A program made the position numbers and the translations under genes. A DNA stretch of 64,000 nt from Hanleya hanleyi (lineage: Eukaryota; Mollusca; Polyplacophora; Lepidopleurida; Hanleyidae). The DNA lies in assembly GCA_036873755.1 (NCBI GenBank), contig JAVTVY010037026.1, positions 98,715-162,714 of the forward strand, in the 5' to 3' direction. The notes beneath the pieces are model-generated. The model made no database searches, was not told where the DNA came from, and worked only from the letters and a program-made list of their open reading frames with translations. Below, piece by piece: positions 9,502-20,130 of the stretch. Positions within the stretch are counted from its first letter, which is position 1. Each line of letters starts with the position of its first letter.

Positions 9502-9507
9502 AGAAGC

Positions 9508-9741
9508 ATGCCGTCGATCGATGGTAAAATGCTAGCCAACATGGCCTGCCATGCCGCTGTCGTTAGCGGCTTAGCGATAGGTTATGGTCGTCTGGTCAAA
9601 ATAGTTTGGAAAGGCCCTGCCCCCAAGTTGGACTTCACCGGCTATGACGTAGGAATGGTTATTGCAGACATCGGCCTGGCCATAGCCACGAAAAACTTGC
9701 TGATTAAGCAAGGAATCCTCCCCGCGGATATATTGAAGTAG
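9508..9741 (+). CDS. Small conserved viral membrane protein, intact
   Basis: A 77-codon frame with ATG start and no break. It has two hydrophobic segments (ACHAAVVSGLAIGYG and GMVIADIGLAIATKNLL) around a short Pro/Lys linker and ends with a conserved-looking ILPADILK. I recognise it from memory as a recurrent small protein at the end of the capsid gene block in Hydra- and coral-type elements; no function is known. It is one of only two viral genes here with an undamaged frame. Confidence 0.55.
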   Translation: MPSIDGKMLANMACHAAVVSGLAIGYGRLVKIVWKGPAPKLDFTGYDVGMVIADIGLAIATKNLLIKQGILPADILK

Positions 9742-10107
9742 GCACCTCTTCGAAGAACAATACACACCGATTTCTAATATCAAGCTATGTCGCATTTAAA
9801 CGCGCGAAAGCGGGCAATAAATACTACAGCACTGCGTGTGGCTACTGACTGCCGGATCTGATAGCGAGCCGTTCGCAGGCCTACTGATATTTAATAAATA
9901 TAACTGCTATGTTTTAGAAACTGAAGCTCAATCGAAGAATTATTTTTAAAAAGTCTATAACCTTTCAAAGATCTGAAATTAAATTGTATCAGTTTTTTCA
10001 AACATAACAAAACCGATTCGGGTTAAAGCTAAATTTGATACGTTGGATACTTCCTAACTTGCGAATGTTTTTTTCTCTCCGTCTATTTACCCACCACTCG
10101 CTCTTAC
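9742..10107. other. Right flank of the viral relic, no gene
   Basis: Base composition drops to AT-rich host-like sequence near 9880. No matching terminal repeat or target duplication could be identified, so the exact right end of the viral element is unresolved. Confidence 0.4.
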
Positions 10108-10185
10108 ACCCCCCTCCCTCCCTCCCTCCATCTACCCTCCCTCCCTCCTCCCCTCCATCTACCCTCCCCCTCCACCTCCCTCCTG
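10108..10185. repeat. Polypyrimidine (CCCTCC)-type tract
   Basis: Nearly pure C/T on the plus strand, made of CCCTCCCTCC runs with a duplicated CCATCTACCCTCCC segment. The complementary strand is G-rich and could form quadruplex or triplex DNA. Confidence 0.9.
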
Positions 10186-10530
10186 TTTTATTTTTACAAA
10201 ATTCCACCACGTCACCAGAGTCCCTTAAGAATGACCGCGGGGACTTCCCGGGCTGTCTTACTATATATTATTTTCCCACACCGATCATTCCGTAGGACTC
10301 TGGCAGGTACCTTGTTCGTACATGTCAACATCTAACACTCCTAATTGTTAGTTTAGTATTTTCGAAATTTATTTTACTAGGCAAATTACAGAAGTGATCG
10401 AAATATTTGTTCATACGATGGCAATTGACACATACGCTCATCAAAGACCCCGGGAAAGTCTTTAATAAGATATATACCAACAGCAACAGTATATAACAAG
10501 GGAACAACCTGTTCCTAGACAACATACGTG

Positions 10531-10595
10531 GTGCGACCGGGATCGAACTAAGGTATTTTGCTTGTGAGTTCAGCGCTCTACCTCGGCTCTAACCC
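10531..10595 (-). other. Degenerate tRNA-like sequence, probably SINE head
   Basis: Read on the minus strand it has an A-box-like TAGAGCCGAGGTAGAGC, an anticodon-loop-like CTCACAA and a B-box-like AGTTCGATCCC. The acceptor ends do not pair, so it is not a functional tRNA. A tRNA-derived SINE or tRNA pseudogene fits best. Confidence 0.4.
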
Positions 10596-10709
10596 GATCT
10601 TCTGAAATATGTAGGAAACAAAATAAATCATATACCTTCCACTGGTGTTGTGCCAGACTTTACTTCCTGTTATCGTATCGATTTCTAACCGTGCGAGACA
10701 AGGGGCTTC

Positions 10710-10790
10710 CCCTCTCAATGTGTATTAAGCCGAGAGAAAAAATCGATAGCCCTCTCAACATGTATTAAGCCGAGAGAAAACAATCGATAG
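10710..10790. repeat. Two tandem 41-bp units
   Basis: 10710-10749 and 10750-10790 share CCTCTCAA, GTATTAAGCCGAGAG and AATCGATAG with few differences. Confidence 0.85.
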
Positions 10791-10923
10791 TAACCTGCAT
10801 ACAGCACTCAAATATACAGGACAGGGCTGAATGCTAGCAAACATTCCTATAGACACGACCTAGCTAACACATTTAGTCTATCCAGGTAGGTGTATGGAAA
10901 GATGACAAGTATGAAACCACTGT

Positions 10924-11013
10924 CGGTTGCGACTGGATTACACTTGCGAAAAACTCCGCCCGTTTCTACAAAACGGTCGAAGTTTTTTTGTCCTGGTAAT
11001 CCAGCCGCAACCG
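10924..11013. repeat. 90-bp imperfect inverted repeat (hairpin)
   Basis: CGGTTGCG at the left pairs with CGCAACCG at the right. CTGGATTAC then pairs with GTAATCCAG, and CCGTTT with AAACGG around a five-base CTACA apex. The result is a long, nearly closed stem. It could be a small MITE or a pre-miRNA-like hairpin. Confidence 0.75.
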
Positions 11014-11929
11014 TCTCACAAAGTCTGTCAAAAAGTCTGCACTCTGAACAAATTCCACAGAAAAAGTCCGGTCCCCTAGAGGTCCTCTAGGCACCCCCAC
11101 GCTGTCTGCTCTTCCCTCAACCTATACAGATTTGGTCTACTCGTCCCCCCCCCCTGCTGCTAAATGGATGACATTAGGGTATACCGGAAAGTTCTGTTTT
11201 CGTCGTATATCTTCAAAATGAAGTGTTTTTTTCTTAAAAGTGCCCAAACGTATTTATCGCAAATAAGGTAATTATTTTCTAATTTACCAGGCAGTTTCAG
11301 AGAAGAAAATTGCGCAAATAAAAAATTGAAAGAATCGATCAGAAATATCGTCCACAAAATGAGTTATTTTTGGAATATAATGTCACTGTGATGTCATCAT
11401 GGCCGCTATCTTGGATTTTGTTACATTTCCCAATAGCGCGTAAACCAGTGATACAATGTGGCAAGTTTCAGCTTTCCAGCCTGAAGAATAATGAAAATGA
11501 CGCAGCTGTTTGGAGGCTAACTATTCTTTGAATAATAGTATTGCCCCTCAGATGCCATTTTGAGGGCCAGAGGGCAGAGCAAAGGGCACCCCTTCTGAAA
11601 CTGTTTTATATGCCTCGAGTGATGGATGTGCCAAGTTTGGTGCTTTGGACCAGCGTGTCACGATCTTCCCAAAATATGGCTCTACGCCACCTCACTAATG
11701 GAACTATGGGACGCGGAAATGTTCAATTCTGAAGAAAAACAAACGCGCAACTCGTCTAATAACGGCCGACTATCTCTTTATTCCTGGACCAGTATAGCTC
11801 AGATGGCTAGACAGTTCGGAGAGGTGGTGGATTCTGTTACTGAGATGAGTAATTTCTTCTTCCATTTCCAAAGGCTTATTTCAAATACTTACCGCCTAAG
11901 GGATGAGCTATGTCACTCCAGATCATTAT
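11014..11929. other. 3' flank of the Toll-like receptor gene
   Basis: No supported coding sequence. It contains a poly-C run near 11147. On the minus strand an AATAAA at 11782-11777 lies about 150 bp beyond the receptor stop codon and is a plausible polyadenylation signal for that gene. Confidence 0.4.
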
Positions 11930-14503
11930 TCACTCGTGAGTGTCGGTAATGGCGTCTCGTAGTTGTTTCCAGAAATGCAGCTGTTCGCATGCGTCTCCTG
12001 ACCATTTTAAGAAAGTAATTTTGTGCCAAAGGTTCCGTAGGACTTTTGGCATCTGACGAACGGGGATATCTGCGAGGAGAACACATATAACAATATCTTC
12101 CCTTCCTTCTTCCAAAGATTTCATTCCAGCATACTCTATTTCGAGCGGCCCGTATGTGGAACTCAGGAAATCAGCGCTGATCGATAACATGATTTTCCTA
12201 CTTTGTCTCATTTTATCAACGATGTTCTCGTGAATGGGTTTGCCTGGGGTGAAATCACGATTGTGGAAACAGAGTTTCAATGGATTTTCTCCATTCTCAA
12301 GAGCCTCACGTACATCATTGTAGATCCACTGATAATCCTCCTCACAGTAGGCGACAAACGCGTCATAGACATACTCTTTCTGGACGAGCATTTCTACTGG
12401 TGGTTGAAGTTTGGTGTAAAACCAGTATCGTAAGTTGACACGATAACGGTAGACGGCGTAGAACAACAGAATGATGAATGACGCCAGTAAAACACTGACA
12501 ACTCCAATAATAAGCCATGTATTACTGACACAGCTCACCGATACATCTCTCAAATGTATTTTGAATGTAGCCAAAGTAACCCGGCTACCGTTAGCAAGAA
12601 CACAACTACTACTATCAGGTAGATCTAAATCGAACTCAGCGTCATATATCCAGCGGATAAAATCCAGTGTTTCGCAAGTGCATTGAAGTGGATTTAGTCT
12701 CAAACTGAGTTGAAAGCGAGACTGATTATGCTGAGCTGCAGCAAAATGATCAACGCGAGACATTTCCTCTGCCGTAAAGTGAGTGAAGGAATTGAGCGAC
12801 AGATCCAAGCGGTTGATGTTTTCTAGTTGCAGAACAGCAAATGGAACTCGTTGTAGTTTATTGTTAGACAAACTGATCGATCTCAGATTTGGATTGGAAA
12901 TAAACAGGTTGTTGTTCAAACCGGCCAGTTTGTTTCCAGATAGGTCAATTTCCTGTAAATCGTGGAGGGATTGAAAATTGTCTCCTGTTGCATTCAAATC
13001 TCCAAGACCGATGTATAAATTCGGAGCATTAGTGACGACAAGTTGTTGCAGTCTTGGAAAGTGTGTGAGAAAATCATGAAACTGACTACACAGCAAACCT
13101 GAAATATCAAGATGTGTTATTGTTTCCATCTTGTGGAGAGACATCTGACACTGATCGATATTACCGTAAGAAATATCCAACGTTTTTAGGTTTGTGATGT
13201 TACTAATTGCTGGTAAAGCAAGATATTTCCACTGCAAAAAGTTGTTTGCACGAAGCGTCAAATATGATGCGTTCTTTGAACTGGTCAGTCTGTTGAAAAC
13301 TGAGGTTTCTCTGGTGAGAGCGTGCCCCTCCGTTCGCCTATCATGTGAGGTCTGGCATACAGAAACTTTTGGCTTGTATCCACTAGTAAAAATCGGAGCG
13401 TTCCACATTCCTCCTATGTCAATAAAGTTGAGACGTTTGTACATCGGAATGGCTCGAATCACACGTATAGGTGGATATCGCATGTTGAGTAAAGGCATGC
13501 TTATCATCTCAAGACATTCAGATTTTCCGAAATCCTCTCCATCTGCAATAAGAGATATGAAATTTTTGGAAATGTCGATACATCGAACGCAAATATTTTT
13601 TAGGTAGATCATGTCATTTTCCCACAGTTGAAAACTGTTCTCGAGGTCCGGAATCAGAAAGTTATTCATTTGACTGAGATGTATTTCCTCCATATTTCGA
13701 TGCTGAAGTCCGTAGAGCGATTTTAAAGCATTCTTCAGTCCAAAGTCTTTATTGTGGGATAAGTCCAGTATTTTCAGATCTCTGAGAGGCAGAAAAGTTC
13801 CCGTTTCAGCTTCCGCAATTGAACAGTCTGTAAGTCTGAGTTCCCTCAGGCTTGTATTCACAAATACTTTGAATGTTTCATTGGAAAGATGCAGAATTGT
13901 GCACATATTTGTTGAGACTCCAATCGTTGAGATTGTTCGAAGTTTAGTCAGTTTGGCAAACCCATCTTCAAAGGTGAATTCCGCAGGGAAGTCCATGAAT
14001 AGTTCCTGAATATTGGACAACATCGCAAATCCTTCATCGATGCCCCTCCAATCGTACGGATCTGTAGACCCATACATCTGTAAACGCAACGTCTGTAAAT
14101 GTTTCAGTGGTTGAAAAAGAGTGGGGGAAAATATTCTAGGAATAAGTTTGAAGGAATTATTGAACAAATTCAGGAACTGGAGTTTATCTAGCCCTTCAAA
14201 TGCCTTGGGCTCTAGATTCGTTATCTTGTTACTCGACAGGTCTAATACTTGAAGTTTTCCTACACCAGTGAACGTGAAGTTCTTCACTTTGAAGATATGA
14301 TTCCAGCTAAGATCGATTTTTCTTGTATTTGTGGGGAACGTGGAATTTGGAATTTTGGAAAAACCTCGATGACTGCAGTCAACCGATTTTTGTTGCTTGT
14401 CGATTCTGCATTTGTTACCCAGAATGACATTTTCTTGGCTACCTTCTGTGACAACGCAGGTTGCCAAACAAGTAGCAAGACAATAAATCCATTTATGTAT
14501 CAT
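11930..14503 (-). CDS. Toll-like receptor, single exon
   Basis: An 857-codon intact frame from the ATG at 14503 (the GTG at 14512 is not needed) encodes a type I membrane receptor of innate immunity. It has a signal peptide of about 22 residues, a Cys-containing N-terminal cap (NKCRIDKQQKSVDC), about 20 leucine-rich repeats of the LxxLxLxxN type, and a C-terminal cap (NPLQCTCETLDFIRWI). A membrane span lies at about 663-687 and a cytoplasmic TIR domain at about 709-857. TIR box 1 is YDAFVAY; the box 2/BB loop is RDFTPGKPI, with the signalling Pro present; box 3 is FWKQL. The ectodomain binds ligand and the TIR recruits MyD88-type adaptors. Length and lack of introns are usual for molluscan Toll-like receptors. 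No damage is visible, so it is probably functional. Confidence 0.93.
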   Translation of the reverse strand: MIHKWIYCLATCLATCVVTEGSQENVILGNKCRIDKQQKSVDCSHRGFSKIPNSTFPTNTRKIDLSWNHIFKVKNFTFTGVGKLQVLDLSSNKITNLEPKAFEGLDKLQFLNLFNNSFKLIPRIFSPTLFQPLKHLQTLRLQMYGSTDPYDWRGIDEGFAMLSNIQELFMDFPAEFTFEDGFAKLTKLRTISTIGVSTNMCTILHLSNETFKVFVNTSLRELRLTDCSIAEAETGTFLPLRDLKILDLSHNKDFGLKNALKSLYGLQHRNMEEIHLSQMNNFLIPDLENSFQLWENDMIYLKNICVRCIDISKNFISLIADGEDFGKSECLEMISMPLLNMRYPPIRVIRAIPMYKRLNFIDIGGMWNAPIFTSGYKPKVSVCQTSHDRRTEGHALTRETSVFNRLTSSKNASYLTLRANNFLQWKYLALPAISNITNLKTLDISYGNIDQCQMSLHKMETITHLDISGLLCSQFHDFLTHFPRLQQLVVTNAPNLYIGLGDLNATGDNFQSLHDLQEIDLSGNKLAGLNNNLFISNPNLRSISLSNNKLQRVPFAVLQLENINRLDLSLNSFTHFTAEEMSRVDHFAAAQHNQSRFQLSLRLNPLQCTCETLDFIRWIYDAEFDLDLPDSSSCVLANGSRVTLATFKIHLRDVSVSCVSNTWLIIGVVSVLLASFIILLFYAVYRYRVNLRYWFYTKLQPPVEMLVQKEYVYDAFVAYCEEDYQWIYNDVREALENGENPLKLCFHNRDFTPGKPIHENIVDKMRQSRKIMLSISADFLSSTYGPLEIEYAGMKSLEEGREDIVICVLLADIPVRQMPKVLRNLWHKITFLKWSGDACEQLHFWKQLRDAITDTHE

Positions 14504-15105
14504 GGTGTACACACGCTCTCGGCAGTAGATACAGGACTAGAATTGTTGTAACCAGGTAGTGGTAATCTCTTACAAATGCTGGTTGAATGTGAGAGGATGA
14601 CATGCAATCCTCGTCAGATGGAATTCTGGCTCTGTTATCAGGCTTGCACAAAACGACGGGAAGATAAACCGGAAGTGCTAGTTCTATCACTTGATTGGTT
14701 AACTGGGTCAAAATCGAAAAACAGGAAGTGGCAATCACAGAATCAGATTGGATAGTTGCCTCTGTGCGTGGTAACTGCACATATGTAGCTATGTTCACAG
14801 TACGCGACAAGATTCCTTGGGGCGTTATCTTCCACCAGTTCAACTGGATATTCAAAAGGGTGCACCTGAAATAACAAATGGATTCGAGTCAGCATATTGT
14901 CATATTAGTCCTGGGGTTGATGTCCTAAAATGCATTAAAATGAATTTTGCTGCAGCTCCAGTGTGACATTTCTTGGTTTGATCTTTTTACTTGAAACCTG
15001 AAGTCATTTAGAAATAGTCAAATAATGAAGTTAATTAAACGCAACATTAAAAAGGTGAAGGGAGCCGATGCCGGAGTACTGACAGGAAGACATATGACCC
15101 ACAGA
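14504..15105. other. 5' flank of the receptor gene
   Basis: Upstream of the minus-strand receptor. No recognisable promoter motif or coding sequence. Immune-response sites were not identified with confidence. Confidence 0.3.
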
Positions 15106-15545
15106 GAAATATACTCACAATTACAACACATATAAGGGAAGTGGGAAGAGGTGCCGACATACTGACTGCGTCACATGACTTCACAGAATAGTCCTCTAGT
15201 TAACCTATTCTAAAGCACATACCAAGAATCTAACGATTCGTGATATGTGTTGTATCTCAGGTACGCTTTTATTGTACCTGTTCATGTGGCAACTTGGATG
15301 ATATGACCACACGGCCCCTAGCACCGGCATAAGCGATATTAGATACAAATCTAGAGACCTATGATGGAAATGCTCTGACAACTCGCATACCGGTAATTGG
15401 TTAGCTGTTTCACTGTGACAACTCGTACATTCGAGATTGGTGAGCTGTATCGTCGTCAGATGTAAACGACGGCATTTAACACAAAAGACTAGTCTGTAAG
15501 GCCCGACGCAAGACCTTTGGTTCTTGGTTCACAAGAACCAAAAGT
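15106..15545. repeat. Dispersed repeat related to the PLE tail (AGGTAC subfamily)
   Basis: Starts near ACAACACATATAAGGGAAG and contains CAGGTACGCTTTTATTGTACCTG and CACGGCCCCTAGCACCGG. It matches the tandem units at 37,445-38,630. Its middle is homologous, with changes, to the 3' tail of the PLE copies at 16.2 kb and 35.5 kb. As written it is the antisense of a PLE-like tail. A further diverged piece seems to follow to about 15,610. Confidence 0.75.
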
Positions 15546-15967
15546 GATCCGAATGATCTCAACCACACTGTTATTGTAGCTGTTCATGTGGACATATTGA
15601 ATAGCATGTCCACAGGACAGTGTCCGCTCTTGCAGAACGAAATCAAGTAAGATCATGATGAAATGGTAATAAGAGAGAAAAAGTGGAATGCGATATACGG
15701 TAAGACTGGACTCGAAGGAAACCACAAACCGTATATATGCGCGAGCTAAGGACTATATTTTGCTAAAGGGATATGGCAACATGGCATTCTGACTAACGTC
15801 ACAGGACCTACGAAGTAGATCTTAGGAGGCATTAGGACATGTTTTGGTCAGTTTTTTAGGTCACCTGCAGGGAGTACTCCAGACGGGTTTTGATACCGAT
15901 ATACCGGTATCTACGCTCAAACTCACGCGCCCAAATACTGACAAACCAATTTGAATGTCGGCTAAAA

Positions 15968-16850
15968 TCTAATTACAAGCGTCTGTTCCGTCATTCATAA
16001 TTCAGCCGTCGTCGATCAGAGGATATCCGCGTCCATAATCCAAAGACCTATTTCATATTCCATATAACAGTATTAGCACCAAATTCAAAAAGGCAATCAT
16101 GTATACATAGGCTTGTTTCCTGCAAGAGAGAAGCGGTCAACAGTTTTCAATGATTCCGGCAAGACATCATGATGTTCCAAAAATATCAAATCCGTGTCGC
16201 TGATCAGTATTCTTAATCCATAATGCGTTGTAAAGTCGTCATCTAAAGAATGATGTATCTCAGTCACGCTTTTATTGTGACTGTTCATATGAGTACCATG
16301 AGGATCTTGAAGTACATGGGTTCATACGGCCCCTAGCCTCGGGTTAAGCGGAATTAGATACAAGTTACGAAACGTAACGCCATAGATCTTGCACGCTACG
16401 CTCGTATGTATCGCCAAATTTGAGAAACTTTGAGTGGAGGCGCTTGGTGGTGTAGCCCTGTTTTATAAGTTTCTGCAACAATGTTTTGTGACGTTGATTA
16501 AAATCGTCACATTTAACACAGGATCTAGCAAATGCTACTAGGCGTGATATGTAAACGCCATATGTAGGTCCCACTGGAATATTACTGTCCAGAAAGGGAT
16601 AGTTAACGATGTCGAAATTGTAATCATCTCTTTTGTCATACAGTCGACGAAAGAGAAGGTCCGCTTCATTTTTATAGAGATATAGGTCTAAATATGATGT
16701 GCCTGTAGGGCTATCTGTAGTTTCCATCAAATCCAGTGAAGGTGGATATATGTCCGTCACTGCGTCATTTATATAGCGATTATCCACAGCGAGAAGATCG
16801 TCTATATAGCGTTTGGTGAATGAGAAGGAACGGGCTAAACCAAAACTACT
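15968..16850 (-). mobile_element. Truncated Penelope-like element, C-terminal RT plus tail
   Basis: On the minus strand, reverse transcriptase sequence from the YIDDLLAVDNRYIND box onward (about 16,820-16,365) includes TTDSPTGTSYLDLYL, YDKRDDYNFDIVNYPFLDSNIPVGP and the C-terminal SVQDLWRYVS. The frame is nearly intact; a small deletion near GDTYERS has occurred. The 3' tail extends to 15,968, where the shared AATTACAAGCG terminus is found. Everything upstream of the catalytic box is missing, so it is a 5'-truncated dead insertion. Confidence 0.85.
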
Positions 16851-18364
16851 TAAATCAACCTAATGGACTTACTTTTATTATTCATCAAAGAAATAATTGA
16901 TTACTTCCTGTGTACAGCCGGTGGAGAAACTAGATTTTCACACTCGCATCGTGCTTCTTGACGAAATCCATGCGGGCCGCCATTTTAGCATGGTTTTAGC
17001 CCACTGCGCATTGGTTTTGCGCCGAATGTTTTCTTCCGGTTTTGGGGGTTTCCGGTTTCGCGGTAGCCGATCGGTGTCCCCAAAATGCCTAGATTAGTCC
17101 CTAAATTTCATCAAAAGTAGGTCAGCTCAGAACTTGTTGGTAACAGTCCCTTAGTGCACGTTCATTTCAAACATCAAGGTTCCAATGTCAACGGTTCTCC
17201 TTATTTTGCCGGAGAAAGGATTCGGATGGACTCACTCATTACCGGACAATTTGCAAATGAGAGCCTACTTCGTAGTAATTTAAACCATGTTGCGTTTGGA
17301 GATACGTTATTCTTAGTTGTCTCCAGAAAAGGTGATTCCATGATTGAGTGTTCCAGATAAAATGTTAAAGTGCGTGAAAATGGACAAAATGCTAATGTCA
17401 TAATTGATATTTTTGTCCATGTTAACAACACCAACTTCCTTAGACCAATATTATTTTCTTTACATTTTCTTTGTTACAAGAGACTAATTTCCTGGGTAGC
17501 ATATCACGCGACACATCTCCAAATGGTCCTAATGTGATAAGCTATGATGCAAATTAGTTCACATTTGACAGTGTCTTTTTATGTATTCAAACTTAACCAT
17601 TCTGCTTTGAGATAAATTGTATACCAATGATCTCGACGTGAGCCTTAAAAAGTAGATACCATTATGATGCGAATCAGTTCAATGTTGATACATGCCTTGA
17701 ATGAAAGAGCAAGTTTCAGACGAACCCATATAAGCGCCATTTTGAATTTACGTTTTGCACTGAAGTTTGTGCAAATAGTCTCGCAACTGGCTTAACCGAT
17801 ACGCTTTAATGTAATCTCGTTCAATTCAGACAAACGTGTACTTAGGGATTATAAAAATGACCAAGTTAGACATATGATATAACCCTCCCCCCGAATTTCA
17901 CATCATCCCATCTGCTTAGCGGTTTAAATTTATGCATTTGTATTTTCGCTAAAGATTATGCGAATGACCTCAAAATGAGCGTTAAAAACGTGGGCTATGA
18001 TGTGAACCGGTTGAATTCTGACAAATATGCACTTTGGATGCAAATCAATACAAACTATCTCAATGTGCTGGCATCGTTTTCCACCATCATTGTATGCTGC
18101 CTTTAATTGATATCGGCAAATGGCGAAATTCTGCTGGTTATTGTAATTGTAGTTACACGCTGAAGAATGAGGCGCTTGGTTGGCGTCGGCCACTCGGACT
18201 TGAATAAGAACTTGGATTTCACTAACAGCTTCCCCGTTTGAGACGTTTTTTTAATCAGAAGGGTACATAGTTAATCATTTTCCATCAGATGGCATACATC
18301 ATCGCTCTTGAACAATTATATCTAGTACCATTTCAATCTGCGCTCGTGGTCGTGTGGTCATGTC
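16851..18364. other. Non-coding, with weak diverged repeats
   Basis: No convincing gene. Short motifs of the form CAATTyTGACAAAnAT followed by ACTTnGG recur near 17,820 and 18,010, and again near 19,295, which suggests an old dispersed or tandem repeat family. Confidence 0.3.
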
Positions 18365-19040
18365 ATTTCAGGTGTCCACACGAACATCTCATGAACTCCA
18401 CGAAAAAGCGAACATCGCTAAAAAGGAAGACAAGTTGCATTTTACTGAAAACTCCACTATTTTGAAACATCCGTAGAAAAATATGCATGTGACGGGAACT
18501 GTATACCTTTGTAAAAATAAGGGTTCAGAGTTTTACTTTTATAAGTAGAAGTGATAAATTCACCCTAGGAATATTTTTTTTGAGAAAATGTGTAATTAAT
18601 AAAGTTCTTTCACCGAGAAGATTTAAAAAGCGCACTCGTGATCCCGTCATGAATTTTTGGTGATTCCGTCACGAACTAGATCCAATCGCGTTTTTCTCAC
18701 GCGGGAAAAAATCGTATCATCCTTGGGTACTGTATGTTAGTAAGAGATGTCATATAAGAATAATCAGATTGAAACAGAGCAGCGAAAAAATAGACAATCA
18801 ACACTAGTCAAGAGTCATGTCCGTTTCAGGTGATTCCGTCACGAACATTTCGAGGCATTATTTACTTAAATTGCTGGATCATCTGTAGATTTTTCATGGA
18901 TCCGTAAACAGATGTCATATAGAATAGCAAACTAAACATAAAACTACATGGGTATGACCACGGAACTTCCGAGTACATGGCTTTGAATAAAAAAAAGAAG
19001 TCTTCCCAACGGTGATTCCGGCACGGTGGAATTCATGATC
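18365..19040. repeat. Degenerate tandem repeat, roughly 170-190 bp units
   Basis: The motif TCAGGTGATTCCGTCACGAAC or close variants occurs near 18,367, 18,659, 18,829 and 19,013. The last intervals are about 170 and 184 bp, with GATGTCATATA also repeated between them. Divergence is high. Confidence 0.45.
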
Positions 19041-19479
19041 TACATATTTCTTGGCACCACAGAAATAATTTTTAGTTCTTGGGATGCAGAATATTGGCCT
19101 GTGGGGTGATGTGAACTCTTGTCAGTAAGCAGGCATTTTTTCCACCACCATTGTATGTTGCGTTTGATTCTAAATATGCTTTGAATTAAACTGAAATGAT
19201 ATTAAAACACGTCTCAGACGGTCGTTTTTAATTTAACCAGTATACTTTGCTCTGAATGTCGTGCAAGTCTCAAAATCGGTGTACGGCAATTCTGGTTCAA
19301 TTTTGACAAAAATATACTTTGGGGTTCTAGAAATGACTTGAATTAGACAAAAGATGAAACAAAGGCAAATTTCAGAGAGCAAGCGTCAGATCCGATGTTC
19401 AATATTCAGCCGTCATCCATGAAAGAATTACTGAGTTAACAATCGATATACCTATTTCCTATGAAAATTCCAAATGTGT

Positions 19480-20130
19480 ATGAAATCGAAATAATAAAAC
19501 AACAACATAGTTTCCTACAAGAAAGTAGCAGTCTTCAAGAGAGAAGTCCTTTCCATAGTATGTATTCAGTCTTCAAGAGAGAAGTCCTTTCCATAGTATG
19601 TATTTCAGTCACACTTTGTTTGTGACTGTTCATTTGAACACCATGGAGATGTCAAATTCATATTCATATGATATACGAAAACAGATATAGGTATTTCAAA
19701 AGTGGTGCCTTATTTGTACACAATGGCATACCTATATGTTGTTGAAATATGATAATTTCCGAATTTCACATAGATATTTTTGGCGAGAAATTCAAGCATT
19801 TCTATAAACAAAGAAACATCCAAGAATATCTTTTACGTACTGCAGAACGGAAGACATCCTTATTGCTATTGACATCAACATATCGATGATCAGTTTCAGT
19901 GAACATCGATATTATTAATGAACTAAGGAATGGTATTATGGAGGGTCGAGAAATCCAAAGTAGAAACATGTCTAAACGGTATTTGTCCTTTGTCATATTG
20001 TTCTGCCGAAAGACTTTTTGAGATTTTAAGTATCCACATGCATTCGACATATGAATTTCCTGAGTAATACATGGTCATTTCGGATTTCCCAAAGTTGCCT
20101 ATCACAGAAAGTAAGCCATACATCATAATG
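19480..20130 (-). mobile_element. Old Penelope-like fragment (RT fingers region and tail)
   Basis: The minus strand carries ECMWILKISKSL, FRHVSTLDFSTL (catalytic motif A with its Asp) and SLIISMFTETDHRYVDV in shifting frames. A tail-like hairpin with CAGTCAC and GTGACTG arms lies near 19,605-19,630. A direct duplication of about 38 bp (TCTTCAAGAGAGAAGTCCTT) is at about 19,530-19,605. Clearly a relic. Confidence 0.7.

Noticed and set aside
10035..10295. Proline/serine-rich plus-strand protein
   Set aside because: Encoded by the polypyrimidine tract; low complexity with no gene context.
10531..10595. Functional tRNA gene
   Set aside because: A- and B-box-like motifs are present but the acceptor ends do not pair; SINE or pseudogene is more likely.
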